From: Collimonas arenae
Lineage (GTDB): Bacteria; Pseudomonadota; Gammaproteobacteria; Burkholderiales; Burkholderiaceae_D
Assembly (NCBI RefSeq): GCF_001584165.1
Contig: NZ_CP013233.1
Coordinates: 1,930,620 to 1,994,619 of the forward strand
DNA: 64,000 bases
Direction of reading: 5' to 3'
In this document: in pieces, positions 18,734 to 27,238 of the stretch
How positions within the stretch are numbered: the first letter of the stretch is position 1
How the letters are laid out: each line of letters starts with the position of its first letter
Program-made: the position numbers and the translations under genes
Notes under the pieces: model-generated
Told to the model about the DNA's origin: nothing
The model's input: only the letters and a program-made list of their open reading frames with translations
Database searches by the model: none

Positions 18734-18815
18734 TATATCTTCAAAAGATTTGAGTGTTGAATCTGCCAAGTTTGTGAAATCAGGTTAAACGCCCCCGAAC
18801 TCGCCCGTAATCCGC

Positions 18816-18846
18816 TTGACACAAGGCTTTGCGACTTGTTTAATAC
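18816..18846 (+). promoter_or_regulatory. Sigma-70 promoter of hupB
   Basis: A perfect -35 TTGACA at 18816-18821 is followed after 17 bases by TTTAAT at 18839-18844 (or after 19 by TAATAC). It lies about 100 bases before the hupB start, giving a long 5' leader. Confidence 0.65.
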
Positions 18847-18944
18847 GGACAGCAGATTTTTTCTGCGCCCATCAGCGATGGCCGCCGCATAAAAAGGCGC
18901 GCACAAACATCATCTCGACATTCAATTCATACGAGGGGACTTAA

Positions 18945-19217
18945 GTGAATAAAACCGAATTAATCGATCACATTGCAAAGTCAGCCGACATCTCCAAAGC
19001 GGCTTCGACCCGCGCGCTGGATGCCGTGATCGCCGCTGTCAAAACCACTCTGAAGAAAAACGGCTCGGTCACCCTGGTTGGCTTCGGCACGTTCTCGGTC
19101 GGCAAACGCGCGGCTCGCACTGGCCGCAATCCGCGTACCGGAGAGGCTATCAAGATCAAGGCAGCGAAAGTTCCTAAATTTAAGCCTGGCAAAGCGTTGA
19201 AAGATGCTGTAAACTAG
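18945..19217 (+). CDS. hupB: DNA-binding protein HU-beta
   Basis: Nucleoid protein of 90 residues that bends and compacts DNA. It begins [19 protein letters not shown], and has the beta-arm signature [21 protein letters not shown] and a Lys-rich end. The start is GTG, placed by the ribosome-binding site GAGGGG at about 18933-18938. It lies after lon with its own consensus promoter. A weak hairpin (TTTTGGCGT with ACGCCAAAA, 19222-19247) follows without a T run. Confidence 0.96.
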   Translation: MNKTELIDHIAKSADISKAASTRALDAVIAAVKTTLKKNGSVTLVGFGTFSVGKRAARTGRNPRTGEAIKIKAAKVPKFKPGKALKDAVN

Positions 19218-19320
19218 CGTCTTTTGGCGTGGTGACAAACGCCAAAATCTAGACTGGCTAAATTGTCGTGTTTCAGTTCAACGCTTGTTTGAATAAAGCG
19301 ATGAATGAAGGTAGCGCAGG

Positions 19321-19396
19321 GGGTGCTTAGCTCAGTTGGTAGAGCGGCGCCCTTACAAGGCGTAGGTCGGGAGTTCGAGCCTCTCAGCACCCACCA
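19321..19396 (+). tRNA. tRNA-Val (anticodon UAC)
   Basis: A 76-base tRNA with encoded CCA. GGGTGCT pairs with AGCACCC, the D-loop is AGCTCAGTTGGTAGAG, the anticodon loop carries TAC (CCTTACAAGG), and the T-loop is GTTCGAGCC. Confidence 0.97.
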
Positions 19397-19448
19397 ACGC
19401 AGTCAGGTAAGAAATGCAGGTCAGCGATGATTTGCAACAGCAGTTTTA

Positions 19449-19524
19449 GGAGTGGTAGTTCAGCTGGTTAGAATACCGGCCTGTCACGCCGGGGTCGCGG
19501 GTTCGAGTCCCGTCCACTCCGCCA
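19449..19524 (+). tRNA. tRNA-Asp (anticodon GUC)
   Basis: A 76-base tRNA with encoded CCA. GGAGTGG pairs with CCACTCC, the anticodon loop is CTGTCAC with GTC, and the T-loop is GTTCGAGTC. It lies 52 bases after tRNA-Val, and the two are probably co-transcribed. Confidence 0.97.
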
Positions 19525-19530
19525 AAATAC

Positions 19531-19559
19531 AAAAAGGCGAACGAGAGTTCGCCTTTTTT
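19531..19559 (+). terminator. Intrinsic terminator after the tRNA pair
   Basis: AAGGCGAAC pairs with GTTCGCCTT around a short loop, followed by a T run. It lies six bases after tRNA-Asp. Confidence 0.8.
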
Positions 19560-19623
19560 CATATGCAACCCCGATTTGTATTGCTGCCTTTTTTGCCGGC
19601 AGCGCGTTCTCGATTGGCCGACC

Positions 19624-21552
19624 ATGTTTGAATTCGTACGTACCCATCAGCGCTTGATGCAGTTTCTGTTGCTGTTGCTGATCATTCCTTCCTTCGCTCT
19701 TGTCGGGCTGCAAAGCTACAGCAGCTTTGGCGATAGCGCCAACACGGTGGCCAAGGTCGCCGGCCAGCCAATTACGCAGCAGGATTGGGATGCCGCATTG
19801 CGCGACCAGATGAGCCGCATGCAGCAGGCGTTTGGCGAGCGTTTCGATCCGAAGATGCTGGAGACGCCGGAGGCCAAGAAAGGTGTGCTGGATAACCTGA
19901 TTACGCAACGCGTTCTGGCTGCGACGGCCAATCGCGAGCTTCTGACCGTATCGGATCCAGTTTTGCAACAGACCATTCTTGGCATGTTCCCGAATTTGGT
20001 TGGCGCTGACGGTAAGTTCGACAGCAACTTGTTCAATCAATTGTTGGCAGCCCAAGGCATGACGCAAGTTTCATATGCCGCCCGCCTGCGCCAGGAACTG
20101 GCGATGCAGCAATTGAACGGCGCTGTCCAGTCCACCGCCTTTACGCCGAAAACAGTGGCGATGCGGCTGTCGGATATCGGTGACCAGGAGCGCGATGTGC
20201 AGGAATTGTTGTTCAAGGCACAGGATTTTGCTGCGCAGGTCAAGGTGACTGACGCCATGCTGCAGGATTACTATGCCAAGAATGCCAAGGAATTTGAAAT
20301 CCCCGAGCGGGTCAAGGCTGAATATGTCGTGCTGGATAGCGCAGCAGCTGCCGCGCAGGTAACGGTCAGCGATGCTGATATCAAGTCTTATTACGACAAT
20401 AACCTGGTTCATTACACGACACCGGAAGAACGTCGCGCCAGCCATATCCTGATCTCGGTCAAGAAGGATGCGCCGGCGGCAGAGCAGGCTGCAGCAAAAG
20501 CCAAGGCAGAGAGCCTGCTGGCCGAAGTACGCAAGAACCCAGCTGATTTTGCCAAATTGGCGAAGGCCAATTCGCAAGATACCGCCTCTGCGGAAATGGG
20601 CGGCGATCTGGGTTATTTCGCCAGCGGCAGCATGGTCAAGCCATTTGCAGATGCCGCGAACAAGCTGAAGCAAGGCGAGATCAGCGATCTGGTGCAATCC
20701 GACTTCGGCTATCACATCATCGAGCTGACTGGTATCAAGCCGGCTCAAGTCAAGCCGCTGGATGACGTCAAGGCCGATATCAGCGCTGAAATCAAGAAGC
20801 AACTGGCGGCAAAGAAGTTTGCCGAGCTGGCTGAAACGTTCAGCAATACGGTCTACGAACAGGCAGATAGCCTGAAGCCAGTGGCGGATAAACTGCATCT
20901 GCAGATTCAGACTGCCGAGAATCTCGGTCGCAAGGTCAACCCTGCCGTGGCGCCTGCGGTCCCGTTCAATAACCAGAAATTCCTGGCGGCTCTGTTTTCG
21001 GACGAAGCACTGAAGAACAAGCACAACACCGAGGCAGTTGAAATTGCTCCGAATACTTTCATTGCCGGCCATGTGGTTGAGTACAAGCCGGTGACGAAGC
21101 GCGCGTTTGAAGAAGTCCAGGCAATGATTCGCGACAAAGTGACGCGCACTGAAGAGGTGGCAATGGCCAAGAAAGCCGGCGAAGAAAAATTGGTGGTTCT
21201 GAAAGCGCAGGACAGCAGCACTGGTTTCGGCGCAGTTCAGACTGTATCCCGCGCCAAGAGCGAGGGTATCAATCCGCTTGAATTCGAAGCAGTGATGAAG
21301 GCTGATGTCAACAAGCTGCCGGCATTTGTCGGTGTCGAATTGCCGCAGCAGGGTTACGCACTGTATCGGATCGGCAAGATTGCGCAACCGGCCACAATCG
21401 ACCAGGCACGCCGCACTGCAGAGCAACAGCAGATCACCAGCGTATTGGCGCAACAGGAAATGCTGGCATATGTAGATGTCTTGAAAGAGAAAGCCAAGGT
21501 CAAGATATTGAAGTCTGCAGCATCGGCGCCGGTCAGCACCGACGCTCCGTAA
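19624..21552 (+). CDS. ppiD: Periplasmic folding chaperone PpiD (SurA/parvulin family)
   Basis: Inner-membrane-anchored periplasmic chaperone of 642 residues. A short cytoplasmic start (FEFVRTHQRLMQ) precedes one transmembrane segment (FLLLLLIIPSFALVGL), then a SurA-like N-domain. A parvulin-type PPIase domain spans about 260-360 (RRASHILISVKKDA, LGYFASGSMVKPFADAANKL, FGYHIIELTG), followed by a second chaperone half. The ATG at 19624 is chosen because upstream codons overlap the tRNA terminator region. Its place behind the lon-hupB-tRNA block matches enterics, where ppiD follows hupB. Confidence 0.93.
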   Translation: MFEFVRTHQRLMQFLLLLLIIPSFALVGLQSYSSFGDSANTVAKVAGQPITQQDWDAALRDQMSRMQQAFGERFDPKMLETPEAKKGVLDNLITQRVLAATANRELLTVSDPVLQQTILGMFPNLVGADGKFDSNLFNQLLAAQGMTQVSYAARLRQELAMQQLNGAVQSTAFTPKTVAMRLSDIGDQERDVQELLFKAQDFAAQVKVTDAMLQDYYAKNAKEFEIPERVKAEYVVLDSAAAAAQVTVSDADIKSYYDNNLVHYTTPEERRASHILISVKKDAPAAEQAAAKAKAESLLAEVRKNPADFAKLAKANSQDTASAEMGGDLGYFASGSMVKPFADAANKLKQGEISDLVQSDFGYHIIELTGIKPAQVKPLDDVKADISAEIKKQLAAKKFAELAETFSNTVYEQADSLKPVADKLHLQIQTAENLGRKVNPAVAPAVPFNNQKFLAALFSDEALKNKHNTEAVEIAPNTFIAGHVVEYKPVTKRAFEEVQAMIRDKVTRTEEVAMAKKAGEEKLVVLKAQDSSTGFGAVQTVSRAKSEGINPLEFEAVMKADVNKLPAFVGVELPQQGYALYRIGKIAQPATIDQARRTAEQQQITSVLAQQEMLAYVDVLKEKAKVKILKSAASAPVSTDAP

Positions 21553-21589
21553 TATAGATAATAGCCAAGGCAGCGCTGCTGCCTGAAAT

Positions 21590-21622
21590 AAAAAAGCCAC
21601 TTCATTCAAGTGGCTTTTTTTT
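21590..21622. terminator. Bidirectional intrinsic terminator between ppiD and tesA
   Basis: AAGCCACTT and AAGTGGCTT form a stem with a five-base CATTC loop, flanked by A residues on the left and eight T residues on the right, so it can end both convergent transcripts. A second small stem (GGCAGC/GCTGCC) lies at 21569-21583. Confidence 0.85.
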
Positions 21623-21633
21623 ATGCGACGGCG

Positions 21634-22326
21634 TTATTTGGTGAGCAGTGGTTTTAAACCTGACCAGACATTGTCCAATATGATCGGATGAGCCTGGGCA
21701 ACCGGGTGGATTCGATCGGCCTGGAACATTTCCGGTTTATCCGGAACTCCAGCCAGCAGGAAGGGAACCAGCGGAACTTTGGTTTGCTTTGCCAGCGTAC
21801 CGTATAGTGCAAAGAACTTGTCGGTGTAATCGCGTCCGTAATTTGGCGGAATCCGCATACCAACCAGCAGCACTTTTGCTTTTGCCTTTTGAACGGCATC
21901 GATCATGCTGCGCAGGTTGTCCTCGGTAGCCTTCAATTGCAGGCCGCGCAATGCATCGTTAGCGCCCAGTTCGATGATGACGATATCCGGACGTTGCTGT
22001 AGCAATGCCGCCAGCCGCGCCTTGCCGCCGCTGGTGGTTTCGCCGCTGATGCTGGCATTGGTAATGCGATCGTCGAGTTTTTCCTGCTGCAAGCGCTGCT
22101 GCAGCAGTGCCACCCAGCCGCTACCGCGCGCCAGTCCGTATTCGGCGGAAAGGCTATCGCCTAACACCAGAATCGATTTTGATGCAGAATAAGCATTGTT
22201 CGTCCATACTAGCCCGAACAGGCCAAGCAACAGCGCAGCCAGCCGCAAGCTGCGGGCAAATCGGTCCGCGGTGTCTGCGATCAAGTCTTGAAACATATTC
22301 CCAAACCTGGAGTCGATAATCTGCAT
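21634..22326 (-). CDS. tesA: Arylesterase / acyl-CoA thioesterase, TesA-like SGNH hydrolase
   Basis: Periplasmic GDSL-type hydrolase, 230 residues from the ATG at 22326 or 220 from an internal ATG at 22296, which I think likelier. The signal peptide (LAALLLGLFGLVW) ends near SAS. The four SGNH blocks are GDSLSAEYG with the nucleophile Ser, SGETTSGG, ELGANDALRG, and the DxxH of ADRIHPVAQAH. It is divergent from an ABC ATPase gene, the same arrangement as tesA-ybbA in E. coli. If the first ATG is used, the two start codons share bases 22325-22326. Confidence 0.9.
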   Translation of the reverse strand: MQIIDSRFGNMFQDLIADTADRFARSLRLAALLLGLFGLVWTNNAYSASKSILVLGDSLSAEYGLARGSGWVALLQQRLQQEKLDDRITNASISGETTSGGKARLAALLQQRPDIVIIELGANDALRGLQLKATEDNLRSMIDAVQKAKAKVLLVGMRIPPNYGRDYTDKFFALYGTLAKQTKVPLVPFLLAGVPDKPEMFQADRIHPVAQAHPIILDNVWSGLKPLLTK

Positions 22327-23083
22327 GCATCAATCCTCTTCTGTTATTCCTGTAACGGCAAATTCAAAGGCGCCCGCCATTGACGTCCAGCATCTCAGCA
22401 AGCGCGTGGCCGACGCCAGCGGCGAACTGGTGATTCTCGATGATATCAATTTTAACGTCCAGGGCGGTGCGACACTGGCAATCGTCGGCGCCTCGGGCTC
22501 GGGCAAGTCGACCCTGCTGGGGTTGCTGGCCGGGCTGGATACACCGTCCGCAGGAACGGTGCGTATCGACGGCACTGATATTTTCGCGCTGGATGAAGAT
22601 GGCCGGGCGGGATTGCGCAAGGAGAAGCTTGGCTTTGTATTCCAGTCGTTTCAATTGCTAGGGCATTTGAGCGCGTTGGAAAACGTCATGCTGCCGCTGG
22701 AATTGCGTGGCGATAAGGATGCCCGAGAAAAGGCAGAGGCCAAGCTGGAGCGGGTCGGCCTGGCAACGCGCTTGCGCCATTACCCGAAATATCTGTCGGG
22801 CGGCGAGCAGCAGCGAGTGGCATTGGCCCGTGCCTTCGTGACGGAACCACCATTGTTGTTTGCCGATGAGCCGACCGGTAGCCTGGACGCCGCCACCGGC
22901 GATGCAGTGATTCAGTTGATGTTCGATTTGAACCAGGAGCGCGGCTCGACCTTGATCCTGGTGACGCATGACACTTCAATCGCCATGCAATGTCGACAGA
23001 CGATTACCATCGCTGCGGGGCGCTTGCTGCGACCGGGCGATACCGGTGCGGCGGATCCGCAAATATTTCAACAAGCTGGTTGA
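22325..23083 (+). CDS. ABC transporter ATP-binding protein, YbbA/LolD type
   Basis: Nucleotide-binding subunit of 252 residues. Walker A is GASGSGKST, the Q-loop is in [21 protein letters not shown], the signature [14 protein letters not shown], Walker [13 protein letters not shown], and the H-loop VTHD. This combination belongs to the MacB/LolD/YbbA class that partners with FtsX-like permeases. The divergent tesA neighbour fits YbbA, but no YbbP-like permease gene follows; the next gene encodes a small coiled-coil membrane protein. The transported substrate is unknown. Confidence 0.9.
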   Translation: MHQSSSVIPVTANSKAPAIDVQHLSKRVADASGELVILDDINFNVQGGATLAIVGASGSGKSTLLGLLAGLDTPSAGTVRIDGTDIFALDEDGRAGLRKEKLGFVFQSFQLLGHLSALENVMLPLELRGDKDAREKAEAKLERVGLATRLRHYPKYLSGGEQQRVALARAFVTEPPLLFADEPTGSLDAATGDAVIQLMFDLNQERGSTLILVTHDTSIAMQCRQTITIAAGRLLRPGDTGAADPQIFQQAG

Positions 23084-23155
23084 GAAGGCGTCGTCGGGAA
23101 ACGGTTTTCTGCAGTCCGGGCGCGGTGAAGAGAAAGTAGAAATGGGAGAATCAGC

Positions 23156-23494
23156 ATGTCGGCATGGCTTTCAGTAACAAAGGCGGTGCTCCCGTATGTG
23201 AGCGATATCATTTCCGTCGCGGTGCCGGTCTTTACCCGTCGCAAAGGCAATACGGAAGAGAGTCAGATTCAAATATTGCAGCAGCAGGTCGCGGAACTGC
23301 AGGCAGCGTCGTTGCAGAACCTTGGCGAAATCAAGGCGCTCGCAGAGCAGTTGAAAACGGCGTTGCCGATGCTGGAGCAAGAAGTGCAGATGATCGACGC
23401 AAAATTGCGGCGCGCCGGCATACTCTGTGGGATAGCAACCGGCGTTGCGGTGCTGGCCTTGGTAGTGGCTCTGATTGCCTTGTTGAGCAAGTGA
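23156..23494 (+). CDS. Small coiled-coil protein with a C-terminal membrane segment
   Basis: Not a family I recognise. It has 112 residues: an N-terminal amphipathic stretch (VTKAVLPYVSDIISVAVPVF), a central Gln/Glu/Leu-rich heptad region of about 45 residues (IQILQQQVAELQAASLQNLGE onward) and a C-terminal transmembrane helix (GIATGVAVLALVVALIALL). The start at 23156 has GGGAGA at about 23143, and the gene follows the ABC ATPase by 72 bases on the same strand. It may be a membrane-tethered oligomer. An overlapping 111-residue reading of another frame is less convincing. Confidence 0.65.
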   Translation: MSAWLSVTKAVLPYVSDIISVAVPVFTRRKGNTEESQIQILQQQVAELQAASLQNLGEIKALAEQLKTALPMLEQEVQMIDAKLRRAGILCGIATGVAVLALVVALIALLSK

Positions 23495-23582
23495 AATGAC
23501 CCGCCGAGGCAGCGTGCTTCGAGCAAGATTGTTTTCAATGTTGCGGAGCTGTTTTTGAAAAGATAAGGGGAAATGGAAAGAT

Positions 23583-24497
23583 ATGGATCGTCTGCAATCC
23601 ATGCGGGTTTTTGCCAAAGTGGTAGAACAGGGTAGCTTCGTTGCAGCCGCCCATGCATTAGACATGTCGAATGCAGTGGTCACCCGGCTGGTGGCCGATC
23701 TGGAGAACCATCTGGGCATTCGTCTGTTACACCGTTCTACCCGTCGCATGGCCTTGACCGAGCCGGGGCAGGTCTATCTCGAGCGGGTGCGCCAGATACT
23801 GGACGAAATCGACGAGGCCGAGGCGGCGGCTTCGGTGTTGTCGAGCAATCCCGCCGGCACGCTGCATATCTATTCTCAGATTGGCTTTGGTCAAACGCAG
23901 CTGGCGCGTTTGCTGCCCTTGTATTCGAAGCAGTATCCGGATGTCCAACTCGATGTGACATTGTCGGATCGCACGGTCGACTTGATCGAAGAAGGCTTTG
24001 ATGTAGGCGTTTTTTCAGTCAACCAGAAGTTCGATGCCAGCATGGTTGCGCGCCAGCTTGGCATTGCGGAGGTGCTGTTGTGCGCTTCGCCGGCTTATAT
24101 CGCGCAGCATGGCGTGCCACAGGTGCCGGAAGATCTGGCGCAGCACTCCTGCCTGAATTTTTCACTGGAACATTTGCGTCATCACTGGACTTTCCAGTCG
24201 GCCGATGGCACCTCGATCGTGCCGATAACCAGCAAGGTGATGTCGAATAATACCGACTTGCTGCGTCATTGCCTGCTGGCCGGCATGGGGATCGCGATGC
24301 GCAGTTCGTATACGCTCGGCGATGACGTAGTGGCCGGGCGTTTGGTGCGTGTGTTGCCGGACTACCAGATCAACAAGGTCGCGGTCAGCCTAGTGTACCC
24401 GAGCCGACGTCTATTATCGGCCAAGGTGCGCAGTTTTGTCGATTTCATGATGATGCAATTTCCTCATCCTGATTGCGATCCCTGGCTGGCGTCCTGA
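23583..24497 (+). CDS. LysR-family transcriptional regulator
   Basis: Regulator of 304 residues. The N-terminal winged helix begins MDRLQSMRVFAKVVEQGSF, with the recognition part ALDMSNAVVTRLVADLENHL, then a periplasmic-binding-protein-like effector domain (LLPLYSKQYPDVQLDVTLSDR, VDLIEEGFDVGVF). It resembles the large LysR subgroup that usually controls a neighbouring oxidoreductase or efflux gene. No divergent partner is present here, so the target cannot be inferred. It lies 88 bases after the small membrane protein gene. Confidence 0.9.
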   Translation: MDRLQSMRVFAKVVEQGSFVAAAHALDMSNAVVTRLVADLENHLGIRLLHRSTRRMALTEPGQVYLERVRQILDEIDEAEAAASVLSSNPAGTLHIYSQIGFGQTQLARLLPLYSKQYPDVQLDVTLSDRTVDLIEEGFDVGVFSVNQKFDASMVARQLGIAEVLLCASPAYIAQHGVPQVPEDLAQHSCLNFSLEHLRHHWTFQSADGTSIVPITSKVMSNNTDLLRHCLLAGMGIAMRSSYTLGDDVVAGRLVRVLPDYQINKVAVSLVYPSRRLLSAKVRSFVDFMMMQFPHPDCDPWLAS

Positions 24498-24601
24498 CTA
24501 CATTCCAACGCGTAGGGCGGGAAAATTTTTACCCAAGGGCTGCCGGATAGGCGGAGTGGATGAAGCCGGCATGGAATGAGCGGCAGTGCGCATCTGACGG
24601 T

Positions 24602-25030
24602 TCAGGGGCGGATATCTTTCAAGCGTCGCAACAGGTTGCCGTCCTGTTGCCAATGGCGTCGCTCGACGCTGCCATGCGCTTCGGCCAGCAGTTCATCGGG
24701 GCTTTTTGTCATCTGCGCCTGCAGGACTCTCTCCGCCAGGCGCAGATCCATTTCAACCGGGCCAAGGAAGGTCACCACGTCGCCACGCTGAATCAAAAGA
24801 GTCGGGAAGTTGTCGACATCCAGGTCGCCGATCAGGTCAGCCTGATCTTCGATGTCGATCCAGGCAAACTGTACTTGCGGGTGACGTTGTGCGAGCGCTG
24901 TGAAGTTCGCGAAATATTCGCGACAACTGCCGCACCAAGCCGCGCAGAGGCAAGCCACAATCCAGCCGTCGGCGGCCAGGATGTCGGTCAGTTCGTGGCG
25001 ATTATCGTTGTCGAGAGTAAGGATCAGCAT
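24602..25030 (-). CDS. Thioredoxin-like protein
   Basis: Thioredoxin-fold protein of 142 residues from the ATG at 25030. The redox motif WCGSC at residues 32-36 sits in the canonical place after the first strands; FPTLLIQRGDVVTFLGPV carries the cis-proline. A C-terminal helical tail of about 40 residues extends beyond a normal thioredoxin. No signal peptide is seen from this start, so it is probably cytoplasmic. A more upstream start at 25084 would add 18 basic residues without better support. It is transcribed toward the LysR gene, and divergent from tsaB. Confidence 0.85.
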   Translation of the reverse strand: MLILTLDNDNRHELTDILAADGWIVACLCAAWCGSCREYFANFTALAQRHPQVQFAWIDIEDQADLIGDLDVDNFPTLLIQRGDVVTFLGPVEMDLRLAERVLQAQMTKSPDELLAEAHGSVERRHWQQDGNLLRRLKDIRP

Positions 25031-25171
25031 GCGCGGTATTTTACAGCGAGTGCGGCTGACTCTGCTCGGATACAGATGGTTCACTATATTTTCCGGCGAT
25101 TTTCTCGAAATCCAACCGGGGATTCAGTTTGGCGGCAGCCGGAGCGTCCTTCAGCGCGGTAAAATACGGCC

Positions 25172-25876
25172 ATGCAAACTATTCTTGCCATTGAGACATC
25201 TACCGAACTGGCCTCCGCCGCGATCCTGCGCGATGGCCAAATGATTATCCGCGAAACGACGGGGGTGCAGACGCATTCCCAATCCATACTGCCGATGGTG
25301 CAAAGCTTGCTGGCCGAGGCCGGAATCGGCCTGGCACAGTGCGATGGCCTGGCCTTCGGTGTAGGTCCCGGTTCATTTACCGGGGTGCGCACCGCCTGCG
25401 GAATCGTGCAAGGATTGGCTTTCGGTGCTGATCTGCCGGTGTTACCGGTGGTGACGCTGGAAGCCATGGCCCAGGCTTGTCGCGATTTGAACGGCACGGG
25501 CGAAGTGCTGGCGATCCTGGATGCGCGTATGGGCGAGGTCTACTGGGCGCAATATCGTTTCGATGGCGCTGCCTGGAAGGAAATCGTCGCGCCCACATTG
25601 TCATCGCCTGCGCAGGTAATGCCGCTGGCGGGCGGTTCGTCTCCGCTACAAGCCTGCGGCAATGGATTATCGGCTTATGCGTCGGCATTTGCCGCTGCTT
25701 CCTTCGCTGCAACTGGCTTGCCGGCCATCATGCCGCATGCGCGCCAGATAGCGCTGCTGGGCGGTGTGGCGCTGGCCCAGGGGCGCGGCTTGAGCGCTGT
25801 AGAGGCGCAACCGCTGTACCTGCGTAATAAAGTGGCGCTGACCACCGCCGAAAGGGCGGCCAAGGTGAGTGCATGA
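25172..25876 (+). CDS. tsaB: tRNA threonylcarbamoyladenosine biosynthesis protein TsaB
   Basis: Partner of TsaD in forming N6-threonylcarbamoyladenosine at position 37 of ANN-decoding tRNAs. Protein of 234 residues of the ASKHA fold: ILAIETSTELASAAI at the start, HSQSILPMVQSLL, and GVGPGSFTGVRTACGIVQGLAFG, the TsaB hallmark. DARMGEVYWAQYRF is also typical. The stop overlaps the rimI start (ATGA), so the genes are translationally coupled. First gene of the tsaB-rimI-UDG-DUF1853 operon. Confidence 0.95.
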   Translation: MQTILAIETSTELASAAILRDGQMIIRETTGVQTHSQSILPMVQSLLAEAGIGLAQCDGLAFGVGPGSFTGVRTACGIVQGLAFGADLPVLPVVTLEAMAQACRDLNGTGEVLAILDARMGEVYWAQYRFDGAAWKEIVAPTLSSPAQVMPLAGGSSPLQACGNGLSAYASAFAAASFAATGLPAIMPHARQIALLGGVALAQGRGLSAVEAQPLYLRNKVALTTAERAAKVSA

Positions 25877-26358
25877 TTGCAAATTTGCAGACTCCGCCAG
25901 CCTTGTCGAGGCCACTTTCCTTTGCCGTCATGCAGGTCGAAGACCTGGATGAAGTGGTGGCGATTGAAAAGAGCGTGTATTCGCACCCTTGGACCCATGG
26001 CAATTTTGTCGATTCGATCCAGAGCGGCTACCAGTGCTGGGTGTTGCGCGACGCCGCCGGGATGTTGCTGGGTTATTTTTTCATGATGGCGGTTGTGGAT
26101 GAAGCGCATTTGCTGAATATCAGTGTCCATGGCGATATGCACAGGCGCGGCATCGGTAAAATGTTGCTGGATCAGGTGTGTGCGGTGGCGCGGCAACGGC
26201 AGATGCAGTCGATATTGCTTGAAGTGCGACCGTCGAATACACGTGCGATTGAGATTTACCTGCGCTATGGATTTACAGAGATCGGCCGTCGCCGTGATTA
26301 TTATCCGGCGGCTGGTGATCAACGAGAGGAAGCGATCGTGATGAGGTTGCCGTTATGA
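25873..26358 (+). CDS. rimI: Ribosomal protein S18 alanine N-acetyltransferase
   Basis: GNAT acetyltransferase of 161 residues that acetylates the N-terminal Ala of S18. The acetyl-CoA loop is VHGDMHRRGIGKMLLDQVC, with HLLNISV before it and LEVRPSNTRAIEIYLRYGFTE (read in parts) after it, both standard for RimI; GRRRDYYP closes the fold. It overlaps tsaB by four bases and the glycosylase gene by four bases (ATGA). Confidence 0.94.
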   Translation: MIANLQTPPALSRPLSFAVMQVEDLDEVVAIEKSVYSHPWTHGNFVDSIQSGYQCWVLRDAAGMLLGYFFMMAVVDEAHLLNISVHGDMHRRGIGKMLLDQVCAVARQRQMQSILLEVRPSNTRAIEIYLRYGFTEIGRRRDYYPAAGDQREEAIVMRLPL

Positions 26359-27238
26359 GCGACATGAACCGGCGCAGTGCCTTCCTCGATGAAATTGGGC
26401 TGGGGCCAGTCTGGGTCAGGCGTGAAGGCGTTATTGAATTTTCGGATGAGGCACCAGAGGCAATCGAAACCGTGCCGCAACCGGTTGGCGGCGTTGCGCT
26501 AGAAGTCGAAGCGGCTTTGCAGGCCGACGTGATGCGGGTTGTTGCCGAATCTCCGATTGAGAACGAACTCGCGGATGGACCCTCGGCGTGGCCCGATGAT
26601 GGCGTGTTGACGACAGTGCCTGCGCCGCATGTTGCGGTTCCGACCATGGCTTCGCCCCAGGCCATGGATTGGCTGCAATTGCAGCAGGCTGTAGCTGGCT
26701 GCACCGCTTGCGGCTTGTGTCATGGACGAAAAAATACAGTGTTCGGGGTTGGCGACAATAAGGCCAAATGGCTGTTTATTGGGGAAGGTCCCGGGCGTAA
26801 CGAGGATATTCAGGGAGAGCCGTTTGTTGGCCCTGCAGGTAAATTGCTTGACAACATCCTGTTGGCGATGGGACTCAAGCGTGGCGAGAATGCCTATATC
26901 GCGAATATCGTCAAATGCCGGCCAACCGACGGCACTGGGCGCGACCGGCCGCCATCGCCGGAGGAGGTCGCTGCCTGTCTGCCGTATCTGCAGCGCCAGA
27001 TAGAGTTGATCCAGCGACCGTCCTGGTTGCGCTCGGCAAGACTGCGGCTCTGTCGCTGCTTGGCCTCGATGCGGCGACGCCAGTATCCAAGCTGCGCGGC
27101 AGCGTGCATCGTTATGCCGATCGTCCACTGATTGTCACCTATCATCCGGCTTATCTGCTGCGGCAATTAGGTGATAAAGGCAAGGTCTGGGCCGATCTGT
27201 CCCTGGCGATGAGCACCTATGCGCAGGCCGGTGACTGA
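26355..27238 (+). CDS. Uracil-DNA glycosylase, family 4/5 type, frameshifted
   Basis: Base-excision repair enzyme removing uracil from DNA. The iron-sulfur cysteines C116 and C119/C122 lie in GCTACGLCHGR, the uracil-binding block is FIGEGPGRNEDIQGEPFVG, and IANIVKCRP supplies another cluster Cys. A low-complexity N-terminal extension of about 100 residues precedes the domain. The frame breaks near 27013: one C lost from CCG would restore IQPTVLVALGKTAAL, after which the expected VTYHPAYLLR and the C-terminus follow to a stop at 27236-27238 (about 295 residues). It overlaps rimI by four bases. Confidence 0.88.

Noticed and set aside
20071..21609. A 512-codon minus-strand open frame
   Set aside because: It is opposite ppiD, is leucine/arginine/cysteine-rich, and runs through the bidirectional terminator.
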